Shown here one piece after another: positions 10,649-20,929 of a stretch of 64,000 nucleotides of DNA. The stretch covers positions 1,860,001 through 1,924,000 of the forward strand of contig JAAXNY010000008.1 of the NCBI GenBank assembly GCA_013420905.1. Direction: 5' to 3'. The notes beneath the pieces were generated by a model. It saw nothing but the letters and a program-made list of their open reading frames with translations, did not search any database and was not told where the DNA came from. The stretch is from Collybia mongolica. Lineage: Eukaryota; Basidiomycota; Agaricomycetes; Agaricales; Clitocybaceae. How positions within the stretch are numbered: the first letter of the stretch is position 1; every line of letters begins with the position of its first letter. The translations under genes and the position numbers were made by a program.

Positions 10649-12266
10649 CAGTAGGTCAAAAAACTGTCCCAATATTTGGTCATTTTATAATGATTTACTT
10701 AAAACAGAGTACTGGAGATTAATATCATTCTGAGGTATATATATATGATACTACACTATATTAGCTTTGAAATGAGCCCCTACTTTCCTTATTTGAATAA
10801 AAACTCATTTCATAACAAATTGAACAAAATAATTACTCATTGGGACAGTTTTTTGACCTACATCTCCAAAGTCTCTATTTACACAATTAATACTTGGTAT
10901 GACCACCTTTTGCCTTAATAACTGCTTGAACCCTTCTAGGCATGCTGTCTATAAGTGTCTGGCATGTTTCTGGTGGAATTCCATTCCATTCCACTACCAC
11001 CCTATCCCACAACTCATGTACTCCTTTGGGGGCTGTTGGGTATTTCTTGAGTGCCTTCTTCAACACTACCCAGAGATGTTCAATGGGGTTGATGTCAGGA
11101 GATTGTACTGGCTAGACCATAACAATAATGTTGTTGTCTTCAAACCACTTGGTTGCCTTGTTGGATGCATGTTTGGGGTCATTGTCCTGCTGAAACATCC
11201 TCTCTCCCTCTGGCATCTCCAGCTTTTCAAAGCCTTCCACTACTCCCCCATCCAAAATCTGGCAGTATTGGTCTGCATTCATAATCCCCTGGACCTCTGT
11301 AAGCACTCCTACTCCATTCCACCCCATACAACCCCACACCATAAGATTATTTCCTCCTCCATGTTTGACAGTAGGAGTGGTGGTTCTGTTAGAAAGTGGT
11401 TCTCCCTTCTTCTTCCAAGTATAAGTCCTTCCATCTGACCCAATCCTGTTGATTTTGACCTCATCTGACCATAAGATCCTTTTCCAATCCTCTGCTGACC
11501 AGTTTTCATGGTATCTTGCCCATTGAAGATGTTGCAATCAATGAGCCTTTTTGAGAAGAGGACATTTTCTCTTTACAACACTACAAAAGTCATTCTTTTT
11601 GAGTGCATTCCTGACTGTTTGGGATGTGACAGGGTTGGGAAGAGTTTGGTTGATGAAATGGGTGGCCTCTACAGCATTATCAAGCCTTCCAGTGGTGATT
11701 TGTTGAATAATTGACTGTTTGTCACCAGGAGAGAGCTTAGAAGGACGTCCCCCCCTGTGGTTTTCCTTGTCTATATCCAGTTCCTTCTTGATTCTCCCAA
11801 TGGTAGACTTTCCCAGAGTGGTTTTGGACTGGATCTGATGCAAGGTATAGCCTTCTTGAAGAAGGGAGATCACAGAAAGGCATTGGGTAGAAGATGTAGG
11901 TCTCATGGGATGATGGGGGAAGGAAAGAATGATTGTAATGATGGAAACATGTTGAATTTATATCAACGTGGTCACATGACTTTGTTTATTGTTCCCACAA
12001 TACATCACATGATGTTAAAGCTTGCTGCAGTAAAGATCTTGCCAAAATTAAGCATAGGTCAAAAAACTGTCTCAATGAGTAATTATTTTGTTCAATTTTT
12101 TATGAAATGAGTTTTTATTCAAATAAGGAAAGTAGGGGCTCATTTCAAAGCTAATATAGTGTAGTATCATATATATATTTCTCAGAATGATATTAATCTC
12201 CAGTACTCTGTTATAAGTAAATCATTATAAAATGACCAAACATTGGGACAGTTTTTTGACCTACTG
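10649..12266 (-). mobile_element. Tc1/mariner element, second family (1,618 bp)
   Basis: Termini CAGTAGGTCAAAAAACTGTC and its reverse complement, with TA at 10647-10648 and 12267-12268. Inverted repeats are about 210 bp, with the outer motif repeated at the inner edges (about 10831-10860 and 12057-12084), the same IR/DR plan as the 3.5-kb element. It is inserted in the third unit of the tandem array. Its transposase gene is dead. Confidence 0.94.
10887..11906 (-). pseudogene. Tc1-family DD34E transposase with two in-frame stops
   Basis: The reading frame runs 340 codons, the same length as the intact 339-residue transposase at 3687-4706 and clearly related to it: helix-turn-helix with GRPSKLSPGDKQSI, WSDEVKIN, HGGGNNLMVWGCM, QQDNDPKHAS, and SPDINPIEHLW after the second stop. 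Stop 1 is TGA at 11538-11540, where the relative has Arg. Stop 2 is TAG at 11112-11114, where the relative has Trp. Both are explained by single C-to-T changes (the second on the opposite strand). No frameshift is needed, so inactivation was by point mutation only. Confidence 0.92.
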
Positions 12267-12640
12267 TATTGTAAAGGAATACATTATATATATGTTTATA
12301 TGTATTTGTAGTTGTTTGTACCCTTCCAAATCACATTATCAACAACAATTTTCTTACTACATATGACAAATGAATATCATCTGTATATTACTTTGCCAAC
12401 AATATTAATGAAGTTCCCACAATATAGATGATGCATATCTCAGCAAATACAAGGCTAACAGAGACAATTGAAATTGCTACTACTTCTAGACCTATGGAGG
12501 GGGTACACCAGGAAATGTATATTTATATTTGTTTGTACCTTTCCAGATTTGATTATAATCTCTTGTTATATCTATTTTAACCTCACATTTATATATTACT
12601 TGGCCATAAGCATAGCCAAACAAGTCAATGTGGATGCTCC

Positions 12641-13680
12641 TGGAATCTATAATGCTCAATATCTTGACAATAGCTAGCTATATGAGTATGGTTAAATATA
12701 GTATGTGATAACACAACAAAAAACACTTAACAGGCATATGTACATTTGTTTGAACTTTGCCTTTGATGATGATATTTCTATTTTTAGCATATCTAATAAG
12801 TTCTTGATTAACCCAGGATGCAAGGCTAGAAATAAAATTTTAAATGTTGAATAGTTGATATACATTTCAATACTGTGGGAACTTGGTTCTATTATAGGCA
12901 TTTGCATTGATATTACTGCCTTATATCACACAATTGGGTAGTCCAACCTATGCATAGGTACATTGGATAAATACTGTAGGTGTACCAGAAGTCTATATCA
13001 GCCTACTAGAGCTGTGCAAACAGTACAGGGGTAAAGTATCAGTAAGAAGTAAACTAATATTTGTAAAAGGAATAAAAACATATCACAAGGTAGATAGAAT
13101 TACACCAAGGTAGTCTCAAGGTATACAACAGCATATAGGTGCATATACAATAGAACAAGGTATATCTGAGTAACTACATAGATGTGGGGCACATATGCAC
13201 TCACCTTACACACATCTGGTTAGGGCACAGGGGTGATTGGCACAACTTGGTCTAGACAGCACATCCAGGGGTGCACACCCACCCACCAGGTGATGGTTCT
13301 ACCATATGGAATACACCACTGCACCACCCATGTCCACCATGCTAGCTGCTCACTAGCAGATGTGAGCAGGCAGTCACTGGTAATGTGGCAGGTGCCTCTG
13401 TAGCTCTTGTTGCAGCTCTTATTGTTGTGATTTTGCAGTTGTTATTTTTACTGAGAGGGGTGGGTATGAGAGAGGGTGGTGGTATCTATGGCAGTGGGAC
13501 CTGGCATTGTATTTGGCAGTATTGTGCACAATCATATGGCAGGGAGGTGATGGGAGGGGCAGCCGGGGATGTAGTGGTGGAGGTTGACAACAAGGCTGAC
13601 AGGTGATGTAGCACCTATCAACAATAATCAGCCATTGCCAGTAATGGCCAAGAGTAGGCAGCAGGGGTCATTATAAAAAC
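12641..13680. other. No recognised gene; GC-richer patch at 13190-13660
   Basis: I see no supported coding region. A hydrophobic open frame at 13385-13606 has no ordinary protein character beyond its Ala/Val/Leu run and glycine-rich tail, and looks like low-complexity repeat sequence. Confidence 0.4.
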
Positions 13681-13699
13681 AAGCACCTTGGACTAACAA

Positions 13700-13830
13700 G
13701 CTCATATTGCCAAATGGTTAATCTGCATGCTTTATGTACATGACATGTAACCTTGAGGCCCTGTATTTGACTCTCCAAAAAATTGCATTTTTGTGCATTA
13801 AATAAGCAATGGTAACTATAATTAAGTAAG
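13700..13830 (+). repeat. tRNA-like (SINE-type) repeat copy
   Basis: TTGCCAAATGGTTAATCTGC (about 13707) resembles a pol III A box, and CTGTATTTGACTCTCC (about 13761) a weak B box. An A/T-rich tail with TAAATAAGC and AATTAAGTAAG follows. Related copies lie at 20930-21060 (better B box) and, inverted, at 18655-18780; a partial copy lies at 15365-15450. Promoter boxes are assigned by eye. Confidence 0.4.
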
Positions 13831-14049
13831 CAATCTGGACAGTCTGCATGGACTTCATGGGGAGTTGTTCCAAGCTGGATCTGAGCATCCAAGTAACAGT
13901 ATGGATTTATGGACTTAGCTTTGACTTGGCTCAGATGTAGACTGCCAATTAAGCAGGGCTCCCTGCCAAATAGGGTCTGAGTCAGTCTGCAGACACCTGC
14001 ATTTGTCTGTGTGGTCTGTGTGGCTCATGCGGCTCAGTGTAAAGTCCCC
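13831..14049. repeat. Pyrimidine/purine module shared with 19.84, 20.05 and 21.1 kb
   Basis: Words of the type AGTCTGCATGGACTTCATGG and GTCTGTGTGGCTCATGCGGC, followed by GTGTAAAGTCCCC, recur at 19835-19915, at 20030-20125 (inverted) and at 21105-21275. It appears to be the end module of another repeat, into which the CACTA-like element at 14053 inserted. Confidence 0.5.
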
Positions 14050-14089
14050 AGACACTGTGCACCTGGTGGGGGAGGTTTTTCCCCCACTT

Positions 14090-14460
14090 AATGGATGAAA
14101 GCAGCATTTCCTAAGTTTAGTGGATGAATCTAAAGGGTATGAAATTGGGATGAAACTTCATCCCAGATATTTCATCCCTTGAGAGGATGAATTTCTGCTC
14201 TTATAATTTCAGAAATTTTCATCCCTTAGTGGTGTGAACTTTCATCCCATTAGAGGTGAATTATATGGGACAATTTTAATCCAGTGAAAAAGAGGGGAAT
14301 TTCATCCTATAATGGGTGGGTTTTATTAGATCATTTTTATCTATTAGAGAGTGAACTTTCATCCCATAAAAGGTGGAATATGTGGGATGATTTAAGTTCA
14401 GCATAGAAGGTATTTCGTCCCACAAATAGTGGGTTTATGGGATGACTTTACTGCCTTAGA
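14090..14460. repeat. Subterminal repeats, 5' end of CACTA-like element 1
   Basis: About ten irregular copies of GGATGAAATTTCATCC-type words, spaced 30-50 bp and often palindromic, plus GGTGAATTATATGGGA-type linkers. They match 21285-21500 in reverse complement. In CACTA elements such arrays bind the transposase; that role is inferred here. Confidence 0.75.
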
Positions 14461-15360
14461 CTTGGGTGGAGTGGGCCAACACACTGTGTGGCAGGTACTT
14501 GTTCTTTATTTCTTTTCTTAGGAGAAATAAGTCCATTCCACAGTCAGGAAGTTGTAAATGACTAGAAACAACATAGGTGATAGTTTATGGAGGTCATGTG
14601 ACCATGGGAAAATGTTACAAAGTAAACAAGCAATGCCTATGCACAAAACCCAATGCCATAGCTTGCCTAGCTATGGAGAAAACACAAAAACCATCAGAAC
14701 TAACTTTTTCCCAGGATCATGGACACTAAATAAGCATTCAGATTGTTGTCATGTATTTGGTATACTTATGTGGTGGGATAGATCATGTGACATGTGACAA
14801 TAAATAGAGAAATCAATCCTCTTTGTATTTCAGGTAAATATAGTAGTAGTTGTTGATTATTCCAATGTTTAGCATGATTTCCCACAAGGGTTATGTTTGG
14901 TCAGGGTCATTGTTATTATAAAATGTTTATCCACCCCTGGCATAACACACAGACCTTCAAAACTAGCTGAATCTGGACATTTCTAATATTTCGCTCAAAA
15001 TAGACCGTGGGAAAAATGTGCTCAACAAGGAAATTGTAGAGCCATGTTTGTACATTCCAAACATATAAAAACAAAGTTAATAGCTTTACTGGTTATGGAG
15101 AAAATCACAAAATAAATTTTGAAACGCGACACTTTGAAATATTAGATATGCATAATTTTGATGGCATCATCAAAAGCATTATGTAAGCATCCCAAATACA
15201 TGCAAATTATGTCACAATACTTTGTATTTGTGGAGAAATGCTGTAAAAAGCCATAAGAGAAGAAAAATCCCATTATGGAATTATTTTCCCGCAGTGTTGA
15301 AATATGAATCAATGAATGAATCACCTTTTTGCCCGAAAACTGGGTTGATAAAGAACTCGT

Positions 15361-16800
15361 AACATAATGATCCTCCCTGCAACTGTTCAAACATGGTGGG
15401 TGCACATATTTCAGCCTCCTATTAATAATGAATAGTATACAATTTGAATAAATAAATAAAAATATTTGTCAGCATCCTCAGATTTGATCACATGGCTTTG
15501 TTGACCGAGATGCCCGACGGCGGAACATTCCGAGCTATATAATGCATTGGCAGCTGCTTTCACACGCTTTCCTTCTTGCTCTCGTACCACCACCATTGCC
15601 CATTGCTGCCTCCCATCCTCCCCCTCATAGTAAACACTCTTCATTGATAGATTACAATTAGTATAATGTTAGATTACAATTACTATCATAATACTTGTAG
15701 TAGTCATTTGAATTCCAATACAAACTATAAGGCTTTGTTAAGAATATTAATAAATGCTAATATTAATCCTACAGGAAACCTAAGGACGTCATTGGTATGC
15801 AGGACAAGACCATGCCCAACAATGTCCTCAACATGGTACACCACTTTGTTGACCTCACAGTGCAGGTGGACAATGAGGGGGTCTCAGTATGTCTGTCTAT
15901 CCAATCTAATCCAAAGCACATTAACATTGACCCGTTTTACAGATGACTTCATTACAATGAGGTCAACAAGGACAATAGGCAGTCTGGCAGTGCACGAACG
16001 AAGACCAACAACTTCCACCCATTACTTAATTTTTTTTTATCTTTATTATACTAATCTGACCAGCCGAACTCACGCCCACTGTGCGGCATTGCTGGAAATG
16101 GGTTCTGTCTCCAGATGCAGCTTCAGGATGACAAGGATTTATATAGGGCAATTTGGGTAAGTTTTCTCATTACTAACCTCAATACATGATTCTAACAAAT
16201 CACAGTGTTGCGTTTGCAGTCTGGTTGGTAATGCTGGTGATCAGGAACTTTGGAATGAGGGATATGAATCAGAGGTATACTAGTTGATAAAGCATTCAAA
16301 TTACAATACCTTAGATCTTATGGATGTTAAACCTTAACTGTACAAAATGAACAAAGTGTGTTTATTGATAACAGGGAAGAAATAATGAATTCAAATTTAA
16401 GTGACGTAAATGGCATGGAATTAATCCCCACAAAGGCTATTATTCTCACCTGTGATGGTATGAAATCCATCCCTACAAAGGCTATTATTTTCACCTATCA
16501 TGGTATGAAATTCATCCCATAGCCTCAAAAATTTGCAGTAATGTTACCCCAAAAAACGTTGCCATTCTCACCCATCAAGGTAGTAGATTAATCCCATATT
16601 GATAGGAATTACCTCCCACAATGGTTATTTTTTCCACCTATGGTGAAATGAAATTCATCCCATAGCCTCGAGAATCAGGGGGTATGAATACGGACAAATT
16701 TCGCATGAAATTCATCCACTAAATTATACCTTAAGGGGGGGTTTTCCATCCATTTTTCCCCCCACAGGGGGTGTGTTTTCAAACATCTTCAAGATGAAAT
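15361..16800. repeat. Left arm of a 1.4-kb inverted repeat
   Basis: Aligns by eye at high identity, with small indels, to the reverse complement of about 17390-18740; the spacer is about 590 bp. The arms span the gene-like interior and 3' subterminal repeats of the two CACTA-like elements, so the inverted repeat is explained by two family members lying tail to tail. Confidence 0.88.
15560..16283 (+). pseudogene. Unrecognised spliced gene-like region in element 1
   Basis: I do not recognise the product. Coding-like stretches lie between plausible splice sites. A possible N-terminus is MHWQLLSHAFLLALVPPP. After an acceptor CAG at 15774 comes KPKDVIGMQDKTMPNNVLNM, continuing to a stop at 15944-15946. 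A later exon with PLCGIAGNGFCLQMQLQD ends at a GTAAGT donor (about 16155), and after a CACAG or TTTGCAG acceptor comes SLVGNAGDQELWNEGYE with stop TAG at 16281-16283. The reverse copy at 17840-18545 keeps the same splice signals and frames with mostly conservative changes, which argues that the segment was coding in the ancestor. The stop at 15944 is shared by both copies. It could be a cargo gene fragment. Confidence 0.4.
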
Positions 16801-16915
16801 TCATTACATTTTAGGATTGTTAAGTGAATGAATTTCATATTTTTAATGTATTATTTCTATTATTTAAGAGGATGAAACACAGGGTTGAATTTCATCTATT
16901 CTCAGTTTCACAGTG
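16430..16915. repeat. Subterminal repeats, 3' end of CACTA-like element 1
   Basis: Repeated TATGAAATTCATCCC words alternating with AAGGCTATTATTCTCACC-type linkers, then G- and C-runs (about 16737-16780), then more TGAATTTCAT words up to the CACAGTG end. Mirrored at 17268-17760. Confidence 0.75.
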
Positions 16916-16918
16916 AGA

Positions 16919-17264
16919 GAAGCTACTGAGTTGGTTGTATATTTGGAATATACAGATATGGATCTAAATTTTCAAGTTTGTTAATTTTTTCACACAGTCC
17001 ATCTCTGAGAGTCTGAGTCCCCACTTTACCAGCTGACTTGTTTTTGAGGAAAATGCCTAGATATATATTGTTACCTTCTATTGGTGGATATTTGTACAGG
17101 ATCTACAAACACCAACTTCTATTGGCATACACCATGGATATGGGTGAAGTTGTAAGGGGATCACTTGTTTGTCCACAATGTGGACATAGCCATCAGAATC
17201 ACTATTGCACAGCTTGCATAGCCTCACTGTTATATCTATTTCTGACACACACTGCTTTAACCCC
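16919..17264 (+). repeat. Spacer between the two CACTA-like elements; left flank of element 2
   Basis: 17150-17267 aligns closely with 22273-22382 (GTAAGGGGATCACTTGTTTG, TAGCCATCAGAATCACTATTG, AGCTTGCATAGCCTCACTG, TTAACCCCTTG). It is therefore a pre-existing dispersed repeat into which element 2 inserted. A short open frame (17038-17322) covers a CPQCGHSHQNHYCTAC zinc-knuckle-like stretch, but the other copy has lost it, so I do not call a gene. Confidence 0.7.
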
Positions 17265-17267
17265 TTG

Positions 17268-17770
17268 CACTGTGAAACTGGAAATGGATGAAATTCAACC
17301 CATATTTCATCCCCTTAAGTAATGAATTTAATACATTAATATATGAATTTCATCCACCCAATAATTACACAATATAATGAATTTCATCCCAAAGATGTAT
17401 GAAAAAACACCCTCTGTGGAGGGAAAAAAAGGAGGAAAAACCCCCCCTTAAGGTATGATTTAGTGGATGAATTTCATACAAAATTTGTCCATATTCATAC
17501 CCCTGATTGTCGAGGCTATGGGATGAATTTCATTCCACCATAGGTGGAAAAAACAACCATTGTGGGAGGTAATTCCTACCAATATGAGATAAATTTAATA
17601 CCTCGATGGGCAAAAATAGCAACATATTTTGGGGTAACATTACTATAAATTTGGATGAATTTCATACCATTGCAGGTGAGAATAATAGCTTTTGTGGGGA
17701 TTAATTTCATGCTATTTACATCACTTGAATTCAAATTCATTCTTTCTTCCCTGTTATTAATAAACACACT
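17268..17770. repeat. Subterminal repeats, 3' end of CACTA-like element 2
   Basis: GGATGAATTTCATTCC and TGAATTTCATCC words in both orientations, plus C- and G-runs at 17400-17455. Reverse complement of 16430-16915. Confidence 0.75.
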
Positions 17771-18740
17771 TCATCCATTTTGTACAGTTAAGGTTTAACA
17801 TCCATAAGATCTAAGGTATTGTAATTTGAATGCTCTATCAACTAGTATACCTCTGATTCATATCCCTCATTCTGAAGTTCCTGATCACCAGCATTACCAA
17901 CCAGACTGCAAACACAACACTGTGATTTGTTAGAATCATGTATTGAGATTAGTAATGAGAAAACTTACCCAAATGGCCCCATATAAATCCTTGTCATCCT
18001 GAAGCTGCGTCTGGAGACAGAACCCATTTCCAGCAATGCCGCACAGTGGGCGTGAGTTCGGCTGGTCAGATTAGTATAATAAAGATAAAAAAAAATTAAG
18101 TAATGGGTGGAAGTTGTTGATTTTTGTTCATGCACTGCCAGACTGCCCATTGTCCTTGCTGACCTCATTGTAATGAAGTCATCTATAAAATGGGTCAATG
18201 TTAATGTGCTTTGGATTAGATTGGATAGACAGACATACTGAGACCCCCTCATTGTCCACCTGCACTTTGAGGTCAACAAAGTGGTGTACCATGTTGAGGA
18301 CATTGTCAGGCATGGCCTTGTCCTGCATACCAATGATGTCCTTAGGTTTCCTGTAGGATCATTATTAGCATTTATTAATATTCTTAACAAAGCCTTATAG
18401 TTTGTATTGGAATTCAAATGACTACTACAAGTATTACTATAGTAATTGTAATCTATCAATGAAGAGTGCTTACTATGAGGGGGAGGATGGGAGGCAGCCA
18501 ACACACAATGGTGGTGGTACAAGAGCAAGAGGGAAAGCATGTGAAAGCAGCTGCCAATGCATGATATAGCTCGGAATGTTCAGCCGTTGGGCATCTTGGT
18601 CAATGGGGCCCTGTGATCAAATCTGGGAATGCTGACAAATTTTATTTATTCAAGTCATATATTATTTGTTATTAATAGGAGGCTGAAAAATGTGCACCCC
18701 ACCAGGTTCAAACAGTCACAGGGAGGATCATTATGTAATA
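17390..18740. repeat. Right arm of the 1.4-kb inverted repeat
   Basis: Reverse complement of about 15361-16800 with scattered substitutions and small indels. See the left arm. Transcription through both arms would give a long hairpin RNA. Confidence 0.88.
17838..18545 (-). pseudogene. Unrecognised spliced gene-like region in element 2
   Basis: Reverse-oriented counterpart of 15560-16283. The longest open frame on the minus strand (18540-17965) starts MLSLLLLYHHHCVLAASHP but soon changes to a non-protein-like frame. The conserved frame instead resumes after the CTACAG acceptor as KPKDIIGMQDKAMPDNVLNM. The exon with PLCGIAGNGFCLQTQLQD and the GTAAGT donor are kept. One copy-specific stop appears after the SGSA residues of the middle segment. 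Function unknown. Confidence 0.38.
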
Positions 18741-18780
18741 TTAAAAATTTTGGCATGAATAACCACTGGGCAAGACTGGC
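18655..18780 (-). repeat. tRNA-like (SINE-type) repeat, inverted copy
   Basis: On the minus strand TCTTGCCCAGTGGTTATTCA (about 18775) is A-box-like and GACTGTTTGAACC (18718-18706) is B-box-like, 57 nt apart. They are followed by TTTTTCAGCC and a tail ATTAATAACAAATAATATAT. This matches the 20.93-kb copy in spacing, boxes and tail. Pol III transcription is inferred only. Confidence 0.45.
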
Positions 18781-18819
18781 ATTCCCAGCTAAGAGATAAA
18801 CAGCCTCAAGTTGACAAAA

Positions 18820-19720
18820 ACAGGTCACATGATATTGAGGCACGTGCAACAGTCACATTACTGTTGCCACGCCTTCGTTGATTACTTTCAACCACATCAA
18901 CGACGTCCACCAAACCGCCAATGCACCCAACACACCCAACACACCCAATGCCAACCAACACCCAATGCACTATGCCAGCAAATAGGCCTCCAAAGCACCC
19001 AGAGATGCACAAATGGCAAACAACAAGGCCAAGGGAGGTAGGGGGAATGGTGGAAAAGGACATGGCCCAAGGAGATGGCAGGGAAAGGGCGCCCTGAGGG
19101 GCGGAGGGAGGTGAGTCCCAGAACATTGCTCACCTATGCACTCACCACACAGCGCATCCCCCCCAGGAAAACCTCAGGAACCCAAAACGAGGAGGACATG
19201 GCCGCCAATGCTCAGGGTGCCCCAGCGGCACGCATGTTTTTTTTTATCACTCCTGTTGCTAATAGCCCATCCCAGGACTGAGCGTGCACTTGATGCAGGA
19301 ACCGCCAGCATTGCGCCCCCACCTCATGTGCAATCAGCCACCACACCCACCCTGCCAGTGCAGGGCAAAGTCACCTGAATGACAACTGGGCATCTGCGAT
19401 GCTTGGACACCAAGACAATACCTGAGGAAGATGACAACAACAACAAAGATAGCAGCAACAGCAACAGCAGCAGCAGCAGCAGTACCAATGACGGCGCAAT
19501 GACAACAACTACAATGAGGACAAGACAACTACCACCACCATGAGGATGACAACAACAACAAAGGATGATGACGACAATGGGGACAACAACAAGAAAGGCA
19601 GCCAGTGCCACCGCTGCTGAAACCCAGGCCACTGACAATGCCATGGGGGCCGACGAGGATGATGGGGGCGGCAGGGGCCCCCACCCATATTAAATTATGT
19701 ATTTACTATTAATGTATCAT
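18820..19720 (+). repeat. Low-complexity repeat unit, left arm of the second palindrome
   Basis: Contains CA-rich words (CCAACACACCCAACACACCC), a GTGAGTCCC donor-like word and a CTCAGGAACCC acceptor-like region, then ACAACAACAA and CAGCAGCAG triplet runs. The same order recurs in reverse at 20230-20885. It may derive from a gene for an Asn/Thr/Ser-rich protein, but the frame is broken here. Open frames on the opposite strand (for example 19324-19644) are antisense translations of the triplet runs. Confidence 0.6.
19451..19482 (+). repeat. CAG/CAA triplet run
   Basis: AGCAGCAACAGCAACAGCAG and further CAG units. The inverted unit carries GTT/GCT runs at about 20455-20508, so the triplet tract is an ancestral part of the repeat that has changed length. 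Confidence 0.85.
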
Positions 19721-19828
19721 GTTCACTATCAATATATGATATTATCCTATCAATGTATGTAGAACATTAGTAAATAAAATAGTAAGTAAACTCTTATATG
19801 TAAGTAAGTAATTTATAATAGTAAAAGA

Positions 19829-20131
19829 AAGTAAGTGAGTCTGCACAGACTCTGTGGAGTCCATGCAGAGTCTGTGCAGAGTCCACAAGGACATGTGGGG
19901 GACTGTAAAATACAGGAAAATTATCCTATACATCTCCTTTTATGGGATGAAAATCATCCTATATATCCCCTTGTATGGGATGAAATTCACTCCTTTTATT
20001 AGATGAAAATCATCCCATACATCCCTTTTTACTGTACTTTACACTCCCCCACATGTCTTTGCAGACTCCGTACGGACAGCACAAAGTCCACACGGACTCT
20101 GCATGGACTCCACATGGACTCACTTACTTTC
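19829..20131. mobile_element. Small palindromic element between the arms (about 300 bp)
   Basis: Near-identical inverted ends of about 85 bp: AAAGTAAGTGAGTCTGCAC on the left, and on the right the reverse complement of AAAGTAAGTGAGTCCATGTG. Both run inwards through CATGCAGAGTC, ACATGTGGGGGA and TGTAAAATACAG. The core holds three GATGAAAATCATCC-type words like the CACTA subterminal repeats. No coding capacity. A target duplication is not clear because the flanks are themselves inverted copies (TAATTTATAATAGT and its mirror). Confidence 0.55.
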
Positions 20132-20180
20132 GTTTATTATAAAGTACTTACTTATAATTACTCTTTTACTTACTAACAAT

Positions 20181-20603
20181 CTATATAATTAATAGGATAA
20201 AACATATATTATTACTAAATATAATACATATATGATAAGATAATTTAATATAGGTGGGGGCGGGGGCCCCCGCAACATCGTCAGCAGCCTGGGTTTCAGC
20301 GGTGATGGCACTAGCCGCTTTTCTTGTCATTGTCCCCGTTCTCATCATCCTCATGGTGGTAGTGGTAGTCTTCATTGTAGTTGTCGTTGTCGTCATCGCG
20401 CCATTGTTGGTGCCGCTGCTGTTGCCGTCATTGCCACAGGCCTCGTCAGCACCATTGCTGCTGCTGCTGTTGCTGTCTTCATCGTTGTTGTTGTTGTTGT
20501 TGTTGTCTTCCAGGTGTGCCAGGGCACCCTGGGCATTGGTGGCCATGTCATTCTTGTCTCGGGTTCCTGAAGCAGGAGGGGACACGCTGCACAGTGAGCG
20601 CAT
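20181..20603 (-). pseudogene. Asn/Ser/Thr-rich open frame in the repeat unit
   Basis: A 140-residue open frame whose useful part is NAQGALAHLED, an Asn run, an acidic SNSSSSNGADEACGNDGN stretch and a Thr/Met-rich tail. The same first exon-like words (MA-NAQGA) occur in the inverted copy at 19197-19230, but the rest is out of frame there. It is low-complexity, with no domain. The opposite-strand frame of 192 residues (20254-20832) is its shadow. I cannot say whether it is expressed. Confidence 0.3.
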
Positions 20604-20885
20604 AAGTGAGCAGCAGTGTGGGACTCACCCTGCTTTGCCCCTCAGGGCACCCTTTCCTCATCGTCACCTCATTCCGCGTCCGGTTCTACCCTCTGCCCCA
20701 CATTGTCTTGTGCATCGTTATGGTGCCGTTGATTGGCGTTCAGTGTGTTGGCATTGGCGTTGGTGGTGTGGGTGTGTTGGTGTTGGTGTTGGCGTTGGCG
20801 GTTTGGTTGATGTGGTTGAAGAGAACCAATGAAGATGTGGCAACGGTAATGTGACCATTGCACGTGCTTCATAGTCATGTGACTT
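20230..20885 (-). repeat. Low-complexity repeat unit, right arm of the second palindrome
   Basis: Reverse complement of 18820-19720 with triplet-number changes. Matching landmarks include GCACGTGCAA(T/C)GGTCACATTAC, the CCAACACCAACACC tract, GGGTGCCCTGAGGGG, GGTGAGTCCC and CAGGGTGCC. Confidence 0.6.
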
Positions 20886-20929
20886 AAGCCAGTACACTTG
20901 AGGCCAATTTAGCCTGGGGCCTGAAATGC

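Larger units (their letters stand above)
10103..12640. repeat. Tandem array of units of about 240 bp, split by a Tc1 element
   Basis: Four degenerate head-to-tail units begin with TCCCACAATATA-like words at about 10103, 10348, 10585 and 12416. Each carries GATGCATATCTCA, an AAATTGCTACTACTAGATATGG-like stretch, a T/G-rich TATGTATTTGTATTTG tract, and a TATATTACTTTGCC..GCCAAACAAACAATAA end. After removing the Tc1 insertion the unit lengths are about 245, 237, 211 and 225 bp. No open reading frame persists, so this is a satellite-like repeat. Its source is not recognised. Confidence 0.75.
14053..16915 (+). mobile_element. CACTA-like non-autonomous element 1 (2,863 bp, AGA duplication)
   Basis: The left end is CACTGTGCACCTGGTGGGGG and the right end reads TTTCACAGTG, so both termini are CACTGTG in inverted orientation. 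They are flanked by AGA at 14050-14052 and 16916-16918. CACT(A/G) termini with 3-bp duplications and long subterminal repeat arrays are the signature of the CACTA/EnSpm superfamily. The subterminal zones (about 14090-14460 and 16430-16900) hold many copies of GGGATGAAATTCATCCC-like words. The interior has an unrecognised, spliced gene-like region but no transposase. Element 2 (17268-21534) shares both ends in reversed orientation, confirming the boundaries. Confidence 0.8.

Noticed and set aside
10103..12640. Regular repeats considered as a CRISPR array
   Set aside because: Units are about 240 bp, degenerate and without spacers, in a eukaryotic setting.
13385..13606. 73-codon frame starting with a signal-peptide-like hydrophobic run
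   Set aside because: GTT/GCT-rich low complexity and Gly-rich tail; nothing supports translation.
15666..16160. 164-codon frame in the left arm of the inverted repeat
   Set aside because: Its sequence is not protein-like over most of its length; a different frame with splice sites is the one conserved between the arms.
17038..17322. Small zinc-knuckle protein (CPQCGHSHQNHYCTAC)
   Set aside because: The duplicate at 22273-22382 has lost the Cys pattern and frame, and the sequence is just the flank of a transposon insertion.
19324..19644. Valine/leucine-rich 106-codon frame resembling a membrane protein
   Set aside because: Same antisense triplet artefact in the inverted copy of the unit.
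20254..20832. 192-codon hydrophobic frame (Leu/Val runs) on the plus strand
   Set aside because: It is the antisense reading of GAC/AAC/CAG triplet runs in the low-complexity unit; the Leu/Val runs are an artefact of repeats.
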